Below are positions 53,478 through 61,111 of a stretch of DNA of 64,000 bases, in pieces. The notes under the pieces are model-generated. The model was given only the letters and a program-made list of their open reading frames with translations, was not told the DNA's origin and made no database searches. The position numbers were made by a program, and so were the translations under genes. The stretch is from positions 62,001 through 126,000 of the forward strand of contig CAJTPK010000006.1 of NCBI GenBank assembly GCA_910578075.1, written 5' to 3'. How positions within the stretch are numbered: position 1 is the first letter of the stretch; each line of letters opens with the position of its first letter. The DNA is from an uncultured Muribaculaceae bacterium. Its GTDB lineage: Bacteria > Bacteroidota > Bacteroidia > Bacteroidales > Muribaculaceae.

Positions 53478-53567
53478 GTCGTAAGTGATAGGTTCAGATT
53501 GAACTTATTGATGATGTCTAAACAACTTCATTTGGAAGCCAAAGTGACTTCCGGGTCTATTGATTCA

Positions 53568-53595
53568 CAAAGTTAATAAAAAATCATTACATTTG
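53568..53595. promoter_or_regulatory. overlapping divergent -7 elements of holB and addB
   Basis: CAAAGTTA (53568-53575) is TAACTTTG on the minus strand, for holB. TACATTTG at 53588-53595 on the plus strand is only a few bases before the addB ATG (53600). The latter implies a leaderless or very short-leader addB transcript, or a start further in. Confidence 0.5.
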
Positions 53596-53599
53596 CGCT

Positions 53600-56500
53600 A
53601 TGAAATGTGAATCAATCTTTAAGGAGGCGGCAGAAGCCGGAGATAAGGTATCTTTTCTTGACTCTGTGGCAAGCGCATATGTGGAGAATTTCGATGATTT
53701 GTCGGAGTTCTGTTTCGTATTTCCTAACAAACGGTCAGGCACATTCTTTCTCAGGAGCCTTGCCGGAAAACTCGGAAGCCGGGTGACAATGGCTCCGGAG
53801 ATAACATCCGTGTCGGATTTTGTCGAGATGCTTTCGGGCAGGGAGGTGGCATCAAGAATAGAGATGCTTTTCCGTCTGTTCAATATATATAAGAAAAACC
53901 GTTCGCTCGTTCCGGGAAAAGATTCGGGTAATGAGCTTTTGGAGTTTGACGCCTTCCGGAGCTGGGGAGAGATTCTTCTGTCGGATTTCAGCGAGGTTGA
54001 TCAATATGATGTTGATCCGGATGCTATTTTCACCAACGTCAGTGATTATCGCGAGATTGCGTCCAACTTCCTTACAGAGGAGCAGATGGCGATATTGGAG
54101 AAGTATTTCGGATATACACCCAACTATAAGGATGTGGAGCGCTTCTGGAAGAATCTTGTGCCGCCTGATAATCCCTCGGCTATCAAGGAGCGGTTCATGT
54201 ATCTCTGGCAGGCGATGGGACCGCTGTATCATGCGCTCGATGAATCCCTTTCAGCCGATGGCCTCGCCACTCCGGGGGGTGCATACCGCATGGCTCTCGA
54301 GCGCGTGCAGGCAGAAGGACGCGGCATAGTGCCATATAAGAAGATAATATTTGTCGGGTTCAATGCGCTCTCCACAACCGAGGCTCTTATCTTCGAGGCT
54401 TTGGAACGTGCCGGTGGCTTTTATGAGGATGAGAAGGATGCGTTTGTGGATTTCTATTGGGATGCCACCGGTCCGGTGCTGGAATCTGAAGTCAGCGATG
54501 CCGCCACTTTCCTGCGTCTTAACCGCCGCAATTTCCCCTCGCCGGAATGGGCAAATCCTTGGCTGGAGCGTAACCGCTCCGGTAAGATGCCTGCCGATCT
54601 GAGGGTTGTTGCGGCTCCTTCCAACTCTGCACAGACCAAGATTGCTGCGAAACGGGTGGAGGAGATTATCAAAGAAGTGGGTGCTGAGGATATCCGCGAT
54701 GCGAGAGTGGCGGTGGTGCTTCCTGATGAGAACCTGTTGCTCCCGTTGCTTTATGCACTTCCGGAATCTCTCACGGAGGTTAACCTCACGATGGGTTATT
54801 CTTTAAAACTCACTTCCGTGGCTTCCTTCCTCCATCATTTGCGGCAGCTTCACGCCCGTAGCCGTATTCACGATGGGGGGATACTGTATTTTCATGAGGA
54901 TATGCGGCTTGTGCTGTCGCATCCGTTCGCGCATTCGTTGCTTGGCAGCCGCAATGTGTCGAAACTCAATAGCGACATGTCCGCGCGTCATCGCCTGTAT
55001 GTGTCGTTGCATGATCTTATCTCAGCCGCTCCCGAGGCGGAGCAGCAACTGATGGTACTGGATATCTCACCTTATCAGCAGGGCACTTCCGGTGGAGTCC
55101 GTTATATCGACGATGTGCTGACAGCTATCGATGTGTCGCTTGCCGAAGGTGTGTCGGGTGTGGTGAAATCAAGGATTGACCGCTCGCATATCGCTGTCTA
55201 TCGCGATGCCTTGCGTCGTCTTGAATGGGCGGCGCAGGAGCATGGCGTGGAGATGGGTCTTCAGGGCGTTTTCTATATGGTTGACAAACTCCTTGCCGGA
55301 GAACATGTCACATTCGAAGGTGAGCCGTTGGAGGGTTTGCAGGTGATGGGTTTGCTTGAGACCCGTGCCCTCGATTTCGAGCATCTTGTGATTCTGTCGC
55401 TCAACGACCGCGTCATGCCGCGCAAAGCGCGACGCGCCACTTTTATCCCCGATTCTCTGCGCCGCGGTTACGGATTGCCGTATGCGAATTATCAGGAGCG
55501 GCTATTCGCATATTATTTCTACCGTATGATCTCAAGGGCAAAATCAGTGACGCTCGTGTATGATGCCCGCAGCGGCGAGGGTATGCGGTCAGGAGGGGAG
55601 TCCCGATATCTTATGCAGCTCCGCTATCTATATGCCCGGGATGCTATCAGATATGAAAACTACAGATTCCTGCTCACCGATCCTGTGTCGGAACTTAAAC
55701 CGGTGGAGAAAACATCCAAGGTGATGGCGGAGATCGAAGAGTTCTCTCGCCCCGGATCCGGACGAAACTTCTCGGCATCGGCACTCCGGAAATATGGCGA
55801 TTGTCAGGTGAAGTTTTATTATGAGGTGATAGCTAATCTGAAGACAGATCCGGAGAGCGGAGAGTTTATCGATGCCATAACCCAAGGTAACATAGTTCAT
55901 GATACGATGTTATGGCTCTATTTTCCGGAGAAATCGCGTACCGTCTATCTCAATGACCGGATAAGGATGACAGCCGAAGACATACAGGCGATCATCGATG
56001 ACCGGGAGAAAATTCGAGGCACTTTACGCAGGGCTATCAACAAGAATCATTTCAATTTGAAGGGTGCGGACCTTGACCGTCCTGTAGAGGGAGCTGCGGC
56101 TCTTGTAGCCCGTCAGCTGGAGCGGCAGGTACACGAAATCCTCGCATACGACAAGACGCTGGCACCTTTTGAACTTGTAGGAGGAGAGATGTCCGGACTG
56201 TATGAATGGGAGTTCGCGCCGGGTAGGAAGGTGAACATGAAATATGCCATTGACCGTCTTGATGTCATGGCGCCGGGCACCGCCCGCGAAAGATGGCGTA
56301 TCGTCGACTATAAGACAGGCGGTTCGCTGGTTGCTGCAGAAGAGTTTGAGGATATTTTCAACGGCAGTTACAAAGCCAAGAATATGTTCCAGCTTATGTT
56401 ATATGCCAACCTGCTGAATCTTGATAAGGATAAGGACGAGGATGTCAAGATGTCGATATATGAGGTAGGACGCATAGCTTCCGACGGAGAGACGACACCC

Positions 56501-56671
56501 TCGATAGGTAAGGAACCGGTGGAGGGGCATAAGAGCATAAATGTGGAATTCATGTCGCGTCTTAACGGAATCATTTCGGAGATTTTCGATCCGATGACAC
56601 CTTTCGTCCCCACAGAGGATGAAGACCATTGCCGGTTCTGCCATCTTCACGACCTATGCGGCAGACGATAA
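53600..56671 (+). CDS. addB: AddB-like helicase-nuclease subunit
   Basis: The 1023-residue protein has the AddB layout: an N-terminal UvrD-like region lacking a complete Walker A (FCFVFPNKRSGTFFLRSL), GVFYMVDKLL, VMGLLETRALDFEHLVILSLND, and a C-terminal PD-(D/E)XK nuclease with GNIVHDTMLWLYF and WRIVDYKTGG. Four cysteines for an iron-sulfur cluster can be seen: YGDCQVKFYYE and HCRFCHLHDLCGRR. With AddA (not in the window) it processes DNA double-strand ends for RecA. It diverges from holB. Confidence 0.88.
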   Translation: MKCESIFKEAAEAGDKVSFLDSVASAYVENFDDLSEFCFVFPNKRSGTFFLRSLAGKLGSRVTMAPEITSVSDFVEMLSGREVASRIEMLFRLFNIYKKNRSLVPGKDSGNELLEFDAFRSWGEILLSDFSEVDQYDVDPDAIFTNVSDYREIASNFLTEEQMAILEKYFGYTPNYKDVERFWKNLVPPDNPSAIKERFMYLWQAMGPLYHALDESLSADGLATPGGAYRMALERVQAEGRGIVPYKKIIFVGFNALSTTEALIFEALERAGGFYEDEKDAFVDFYWDATGPVLESEVSDAATFLRLNRRNFPSPEWANPWLERNRSGKMPADLRVVAAPSNSAQTKIAAKRVEEIIKEVGAEDIRDARVAVVLPDENLLLPLLYALPESLTEVNLTMGYSLKLTSVASFLHHLRQLHARSRIHDGGILYFHEDMRLVLSHPFAHSLLGSRNVSKLNSDMSARHRLYVSLHDLISAAPEAEQQLMVLDISPYQQGTSGGVRYIDDVLTAIDVSLAEGVSGVVKSRIDRSHIAVYRDALRRLEWAAQEHGVEMGLQGVFYMVDKLLAGEHVTFEGEPLEGLQVMGLLETRALDFEHLVILSLNDRVMPRKARRATFIPDSLRRGYGLPYANYQERLFAYYFYRMISRAKSVTLVYDARSGEGMRSGGESRYLMQLRYLYARDAIRYENYRFLLTDPVSELKPVEKTSKVMAEIEEFSRPGSGRNFSASALRKYGDCQVKFYYEVIANLKTDPESGEFIDAITQGNIVHDTMLWLYFPEKSRTVYLNDRIRMTAEDIQAIIDDREKIRGTLRRAINKNHFNLKGADLDRPVEGAAALVARQLERQVHEILAYDKTLAPFELVGGEMSGLYEWEFAPGRKVNMKYAIDRLDVMAPGTARERWRIVDYKTGGSLVAAEEFEDIFNGSYKAKNMFQLMLYANLLNLDKDKDEDVKMSIYEVGRIASDGETTPSIGKEPVEGHKSINVEFMSRLNGIISEIFDPMTPFVPTEDEDHCRFCHLHDLCGRR

Positions 56672-56672
56672 T

Positions 56673-56704
56673 TTTGGATAATTCGCGGAAAAGTGTTAAC
56701 TTTG
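56673..56704 (+). promoter_or_regulatory. rplY promoter
   Basis: TTTG at 56673-56676, a 20-bp spacer and TAACTTTG at 56697-56704; the leader is about 110 nt. Confidence 0.7.
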
Positions 56705-56818
56705 CGGCGCTTTTGAGCAAAAACGTGTGATGGGAAATTTGCAGACGCCTTGAGCGTCGCTCCCGAAGGCGATATGCCGGAGCAGACTTATTTTGAGTAA
56801 CACAAACTAAAAAAGAAA

Positions 56819-57472
56819 ATGAAGACATTTGATCTGAATGCCGAGCCCCGCATCGAATTGGGCAAGAAATCGGTGAAGGCTCTCCGCAAGGAGGGTAAGA
56901 TTCCCGCAGTCATCAATGGTGGCGCAATCGTTGAGCTCCCCTTCAACGGCACACTCAAACCGGGTGAGAAACTCGTTGAAATCGACGCTAAGCGTGGTAT
57001 CATCACTACTGACATCGTTGTGAAGAACGAGGATGTCCGCAAGCTTATCTATACTCCCGACATCTTCGAGGTTAACCTCAATGTTAACGGTGAGACTAAG
57101 AAAGCTGTGATGAAAGAGCTCCAGTTCCAGCCCGTTAAGGACACTGTGCTCCACATCGATTTCCTTGAGGTTTATCCTGACAAGCCCATCGTTATGGAGG
57201 TTCCTGTCAAGATAGAGGGCCACGCAGAGGGTGTTAAAGCCGGTGGTAAGCTTGTTATGTCAATGCGTAAGCTTAAAGTTAAAGCTGCTTACACAGAGAT
57301 TCCCGAGCGTCTTGTCATCAACGTTGACCACCTCGGTCTCGGCAAATCACTCGCAGTAGGTGACCTCCACTATGAAGGTCTTGAGCTTATGAACGCCAAG
57401 AACGCTGTTGTCTGCGCTGTTCAGCTCACACGTGCCGCACGTGGTGCCGCTGCCAAAGCAGCTGAGGCTTAA
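56819..57472 (+). CDS. rplY: 50S ribosomal protein bL25 (Ctc form)
   Basis: A 217-residue long-type bL25: the 5S-rRNA-binding domain is residues 1-90 (LNAEPRIELGKKSVKALRKEGKIPAVINGG), followed by a TL5-like C-terminal domain (HIDFLEVYPDKPIVMEVPVKIEG, GGKLVMSMRKLKVKA) and an alanine-rich tail. It binds 5S rRNA in the large subunit; the long form is linked to general stress in some bacteria. It is followed by a terminator hairpin and the third short hairpin repeat before pth. Confidence 0.93.
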   Translation: MKTFDLNAEPRIELGKKSVKALRKEGKIPAVINGGAIVELPFNGTLKPGEKLVEIDAKRGIITTDIVVKNEDVRKLIYTPDIFEVNLNVNGETKKAVMKELQFQPVKDTVLHIDFLEVYPDKPIVMEVPVKIEGHAEGVKAGGKLVMSMRKLKVKAAYTEIPERLVINVDHLGLGKSLAVGDLHYEGLELMNAKNAVVCAVQLTRAARGAAAKAAEA

Positions 57473-57489
57473 TCCTCCGCACGCTTCAA

Positions 57490-57534
57490 ACACAAGGAGA
57501 CACCTCCCCGAATCGGGCAAGGTGTCTCCTTTAT
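57490..57534 (+). terminator. intrinsic terminator of rplY
   Basis: AAGGAGACACCT pairs with AGGTGTCTCCTT around CCCCGAATCGGGCA (with an inner CCCG/CGGG) and ends in TATTT. Confidence 0.8.
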
Positions 57535-57538
57535 TTAA

Positions 57539-57579
57539 AGTCCGTCCCCTAAAGCTAAATTTTTTATGAGACGGACTCT
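57539..57579. repeat. short hairpin repeat, copy 3 of 3
   Basis: AGTCCGTC and GACGGACT arms enclose the loop CCCTAAAGCTAAATTTTTTATGA, nearly identical to the copy at 36831-36872. It lies between rplY and pth. Confidence 0.7.
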
Positions 57580-57612
57580 AAATATTTAACAGCCATGGTT
57601 GGTTAAATAGAT

Positions 57613-58245
57613 ATGGGATTGTTTGAATTCCTCGGGTTTGGCCGGAAGAAGGCAAGACCCTGTGATGAGCATAATGATATGAAGAGATTTCTTATAGTAT
57701 GTCTGGGCAATATCGGCCCGGAATATGTCAATACGCGCCATAACGCCGGTTTTATGGTGGGTGATTATATGGCGGAGGAGGCAGGCGTTTCTTTCTCATC
57801 GTGCCGCTATGGTGATATGGCCAAATTGAGGGTCAAGAATTGCGAGCTGATGCTCCTCAAACCCTCCACATTCATGAATCTAAGCGGTGTGGCTGTGCGT
57901 TTCTGGATGAACAAGGAGAAACTTCCGTTAGAGAATCTTCTTGTCGTTGTGGATGATATCGCGCTTCCGTTCGGAGCTATCCGCATGAGAAAGCAGGGAT
58001 CGGATGCCGGACATAATGGATTGAAGAATATCGCTTCTGAACTTGGTACGCAAAATTATGCCCGTTTGCGTTTCGGCGTGGGAAATGATTTTCCTAAAGG
58101 GGGACAGATAGATTATGTGCTTGGAAGGTTTCCTGCGGAGGATATGGCAAAGATGCCGGAGATTCTGAAGAAAGCCTCTGAGGCAGTCAAGGCATTCTGC
58201 CTTTCCGGTCCGGATTTCGCGATGACACACTTTAATAAGGGTTAG
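57613..58245 (+). CDS. pth: peptidyl-tRNA hydrolase
   Basis: A 210-residue enzyme if read from ATG 57613, or 188 from ATG 57679 (MKRFLIVCLGNIGPEY), where the Pth fold begins. The extra N-terminal 22 residues (GLFEFLGFGRKKA) look unrelated. Catalytic residues are in NTRHNAGFMV (N and H), VDDIALPFGAIRMR (D) and DAGHNGLKNI (N and H). It recycles peptidyl-tRNAs released from ribosomes. The stop codon falls inside the first unit of a 7-bp tandem repeat that leads to the S4 gene. Confidence 0.93.
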   Translation: MGLFEFLGFGRKKARPCDEHNDMKRFLIVCLGNIGPEYVNTRHNAGFMVGDYMAEEAGVSFSSCRYGDMAKLRVKNCELMLLKPSTFMNLSGVAVRFWMNKEKLPLENLLVVVDDIALPFGAIRMRKQGSDAGHNGLKNIASELGTQNYARLRFGVGNDFPKGGQIDYVLGRFPAEDMAKMPEILKKASEAVKAFCLSGPDFAMTHFNKG

Positions 58246-58282
58246 GAGTTAGGAGTTAGGAATTAGGAGTTAGGAGTTAGGA
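58241..58282. repeat. heptanucleotide tandem repeat GTTAGGA x6
   Basis: Six units of 7 bp (GTTAGGA, with one ATTAGGA at 58262) overlap the pth stop and end six bases before the hslR-like ATG (58288). The units contain AGGA/AGGAG, so the array acts as a serial Shine-Dalgarno-like leader. Copy number could slip. Confidence 0.8.
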
Positions 58283-58287
58283 ATATT

Positions 58288-58710
58288 ATGGAGGAAGCAA
58301 GAGTTGATAAATGGCTGTGGGCGATGCGCGTTTTCAAGACACGCACCATAGCAACCGATGCCTGTAAGAAAGGAAGGGTAACGATAGGTGGAACTGTCGT
58401 GAAGCCCTCGAGAGCCATAAAGGTAGGAGACGTAATAGATGTCAAGAAGCCGCCGATAACTTATTCATTCCGTGTGAAGGCGCTGACAGCGAATCGTCTT
58501 GGAGCTAAGCTTGTGCCGGAATATCTGGAGAATGTTACATCTCCTGAGCAATATGAATTGTTAGAGATGACACGGATCTCGGGATTTGTCGACCGCCGCA
58601 AAGGGCTTGGCCGTCCTACAAAAAGAGACAGCCGCGAGCTATCCCGTTTTAAGGAAGAAAGCTACACGGCTGACAATTTTTATCTTGATTGGGAAGATGA
58701 GGATGACTGA
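58288..58710 (+). CDS. hslR: S4-domain RNA-binding protein (Hsp15-like)
   Basis: A 140-residue protein with an N-terminal S4 domain, RVDKWLWAMRVFKTRTIATDACKKGRVTIGGTVVKPSR, and DVIDVKK. It ends in an acidic tail (NFYLDWEDEDD). Hsp15 in E. coli rescues stalled 50S subunits that carry nascent chains. It follows pth, which acts on similar ribosome products, so a joint rescue role is plausible. Bacteroidetes members lack heat-shock data, so the symbol is by similarity. Confidence 0.8.
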   Translation: MEEARVDKWLWAMRVFKTRTIATDACKKGRVTIGGTVVKPSRAIKVGDVIDVKKPPITYSFRVKALTANRLGAKLVPEYLENVTSPEQYELLEMTRISGFVDRRKGLGRPTKRDSRELSRFKEESYTADNFYLDWEDEDD

Positions 58711-58761
58711 TGTCATCCTCATTTTTTGTGTTTCCAAGCATTCAAAGCTTGGCTATCCTGC

Positions 58762-59658
58762 CTACATCCTCACCAGCTTAAGGACCTGTGTGCCCTGACT
58801 GTTGAAGAGAAGCACCTCTGTAGGGCTGATCGGTTTTGCAGTTGAAGCCTCTTCAAGGGCTACTATGAATTCGGTCTCATAATTCTCGGTCGGCGGGCAT
58901 GCCATGCGGGTGGTCGCGATTGAACTGAAAGATATTGAGTTTGCGGCATCCATGTCGATTTCCATGGCTCCGTTTAGGATGTTACATCCAGTGTTACCGT
59001 GGATTTTAGCCTCGTCAACGTCAATTACAAGCTGCACATCAGGATTGTCAACCTTTGTCTTGTTGATCATCGCTACCTTCCATGAGCCATTGAGGAAATC
59101 AAAATTCTGATGCATCAGAGTCATGACTTCGCGACGGTTGCTGTCGAGAAAGTGCAGGTAATAATCGGAGTTCTTTTCATCCCATGTGTAATAACGGGTC
59201 GCTTCCAGGGCGGCGTTGATCTCATAGTCGGTTATTCCCTCCTTATGGCACATCATCATTGTTGTTGCCATCTGTGAGAATGAGATTGTGCTGTCTTTAG
59301 GATTGTAAGTGTAACCTCCGTTCAGAGAATTGCATCCATTGTTACCATAAACGCGCTTCTCAGAGGGTGAGAACTTGAGATAAGGTGCTTTTTCACCGAC
59401 GGCAGGTTTACCGTTCACCTGCTCTATTGCCCAGTCACCTTTCACAACGCCCTTTGCGATCTCCTCGGGTGTATAAGTGCGGATCTCCTTTTTTGCAGCT
59501 ATATGCTCACGATCGTGGGGAAGCACAGCCTCCTGGCTTACATCCTTTCCGGAATCTCCGGAACCGCCGGCTGTGCCGGTGGATTTGTTGAAAAGACTGC
59601 AGCTTCCGAGAGTTAATGTCATCCCGGCTGCCATAAGTATTATCAAATTCTTTTTCAT
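58762..59658 (-). CDS. META/HslJ-domain lipoprotein, two repeats
   Basis: A 298-residue protein with a lipoprotein signal (MKKNLIILMAAGMTLTLGSC). Two META-like domains are seen: WAIEQVNGKPAVG with YGNNGCNSLNGGYTYN and MATTMMMC, and then LNGSWKVAMINK with IHGNTGCNILNGAMEID and IATTRMACPP. Both carry GNxGCNxLNG and the C-terminal cysteine. META/HslJ proteins sit in the envelope; a link to heat or antibiotic stress is known only in E. coli. It is monocistronic. Confidence 0.8.
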   Translation of the reverse strand: MKKNLIILMAAGMTLTLGSCSLFNKSTGTAGGSGDSGKDVSQEAVLPHDREHIAAKKEIRTYTPEEIAKGVVKGDWAIEQVNGKPAVGEKAPYLKFSPSEKRVYGNNGCNSLNGGYTYNPKDSTISFSQMATTMMMCHKEGITDYEINAALEATRYYTWDEKNSDYYLHFLDSNRREVMTLMHQNFDFLNGSWKVAMINKTKVDNPDVQLVIDVDEAKIHGNTGCNILNGAMEIDMDAANSISFSSIATTRMACPPTENYETEFIVALEEASTAKPISPTEVLLFNSQGTQVLKLVRM

Positions 59659-59731
59659 ATCAATTCAATTTTAACAATTCAATGCAAATTTAACAAAAAT
59701 ATCTCAGACTGCACTCAATATCTGAATGCTG

Positions 59732-60997
59732 TTATGATGCCCAGTGCTTGCGCAGAGGATATTTGGTAGGTCTCAGGAGCAGACGCAGGCTGGTGCTGTA
59801 GAACAGATAATTCCAGAACCAGTTGACCATCACGCTCAGCTTGTTTCTCATGCCGAGAATGGATATGAGATGAATGAAGAGCCATGTCAGCCATGCAAAG
59901 AATCCGGAGAATGAGAATCCCTTGATATCCGCCACGGCCTTATTTTTGCCTATGGTTGCCATAGACCCTTTGTCGTAATATTCAAACTTACTGGTGAATT
60001 CACCGGCGTTAAGATTTTTGGCAAGGTTGCGCGCCTGCTGTATTGCGGGTTGTGCCATCTGCGGGTGGCCATGCGGATATTTCTCGCATTCCATGAGCGC
60101 GATGTCACCGACAGCCATAACCGAATCCTCATAACCTTTCACTCTGTTATATTCATCAACGATAATGCGGTTGCCGCGACCGATTGTCTGCTCCGGCATT
60201 CCCGGCATTGGTTCCCCTTTGACTCCGGCGGTCCAGATCAGGGTTTCGTAATATTCCTTGTGTCCGTCGGCGAATGTCACATATTTATTGTCGTAACTTT
60301 TCAACCCGGTGTTGAGCCTGACATTCACCATCAGGCTTTCAAGGTCTTTTACCGCGCGGTCGCGCGATTTCTTGCTCATCGCGCCCAGCAGTTGAGGGGA
60401 AGCCTCGATCAGAGTTACTGTCACATCTTCAGGTTGAAGCTCGGGATATTCTTTGGAGAGTATATATTTTTTCATTTCTCCGATGGCTCCCGCTATTTCC
60501 ACACCCGAAGGTCCGCCTCCGACCACTAAAAACGAAAGCAGCTGATGGCGCCGTTCCGGATCCTTGCACATGGCTCCGCGCTCCAGGCGGTCAAGAATCT
60601 CATCACGGGTGTGGGCGGCTTCCGCAACGGTCTTTATCCCGAAAGTCTCCTCCCCGAGATTCTCCATGCCGAAATAATTGTTGGTCGATCCGGCGGCGAT
60701 GATCAGCTTGTCGTACGACAAGGTCTCATAGCTGGTGGTGACAAGTTTCTGTTCAAGATCAATATCCTTGACATTGCCCATATGGTATGAAGTGTTGCCC
60801 ATCTTCTTGAACTCACGCCGGAACGGGAAGCAGATGTTGGCGCTTACCAATCCCGACGAAGCCACCTGATAGAATAGCGGAGGGAAGCAATGAAAGTTGT
60901 TTCGGTCCACGAGGCTGACGCTATATTTTTTCGGGTCGAGGCGTTTGGCAAGATTCAATCCTGCGAATCCCCCACCGATTATAATGATTTTCTCCAT
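59732..60997 (-). CDS. ndh: type II NADH:quinone dehydrogenase
   Basis: The true start is ATG 60997 (MEKIIIIGGGFAGLNLAK), giving 421 residues; the open frame runs 256 codons further upstream but is non-coding (antisense to the TPR gene). FAD-binding GGGFAGLNLAK and NAD-binding VVGGGPSGVEIAGAIGEMKK are present, as are VMAVGDIALM and AQPAIQQARN. A C-terminal amphipathic membrane-binding part (WLFIHLISILGMRNKLSVM, TSLRLLLRPTKYPLRK) marks NDH-2. It oxidises NADH and reduces menaquinone at the inner membrane without pumping protons. The gap of 114 bases to the TPR gene should hold divergent promoters. Confidence 0.9.
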   Translation of the reverse strand: MEKIIIIGGGFAGLNLAKRLDPKKYSVSLVDRNNFHCFPPLFYQVASSGLVSANICFPFRREFKKMGNTSYHMGNVKDIDLEQKLVTTSYETLSYDKLIIAAGSTNNYFGMENLGEETFGIKTVAEAAHTRDEILDRLERGAMCKDPERRHQLLSFLVVGGGPSGVEIAGAIGEMKKYILSKEYPELQPEDVTVTLIEASPQLLGAMSKKSRDRAVKDLESLMVNVRLNTGLKSYDNKYVTFADGHKEYYETLIWTAGVKGEPMPGMPEQTIGRGNRIIVDEYNRVKGYEDSVMAVGDIALMECEKYPHGHPQMAQPAIQQARNLAKNLNAGEFTSKFEYYDKGSMATIGKNKAVADIKGFSFSGFFAWLTWLFIHLISILGMRNKLSVMVNWFWNYLFYSTSLRLLLRPTKYPLRKHWAS

Positions 60998-61096
60998 GAT
61001 TCTCTTTTTAAGCGTATGTGTAGTGAAAGGAGTTCCTATCATTACGCATTTTAAAAAATTAACGAATTGCAAACTCATATTGTTTCGATTATTTTG

Positions 61097-61104
61097 TATA
61101 TTTG
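61097..61104 (+). promoter_or_regulatory. -7 element of the TPR gene
   Basis: TATATTTG fits TAnnTTTG and lies only seven bases before ATG 61112, so the transcript may be leaderless or nearly so. Confidence 0.45.
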
Positions 61105-61111
61105 CAGGGTG

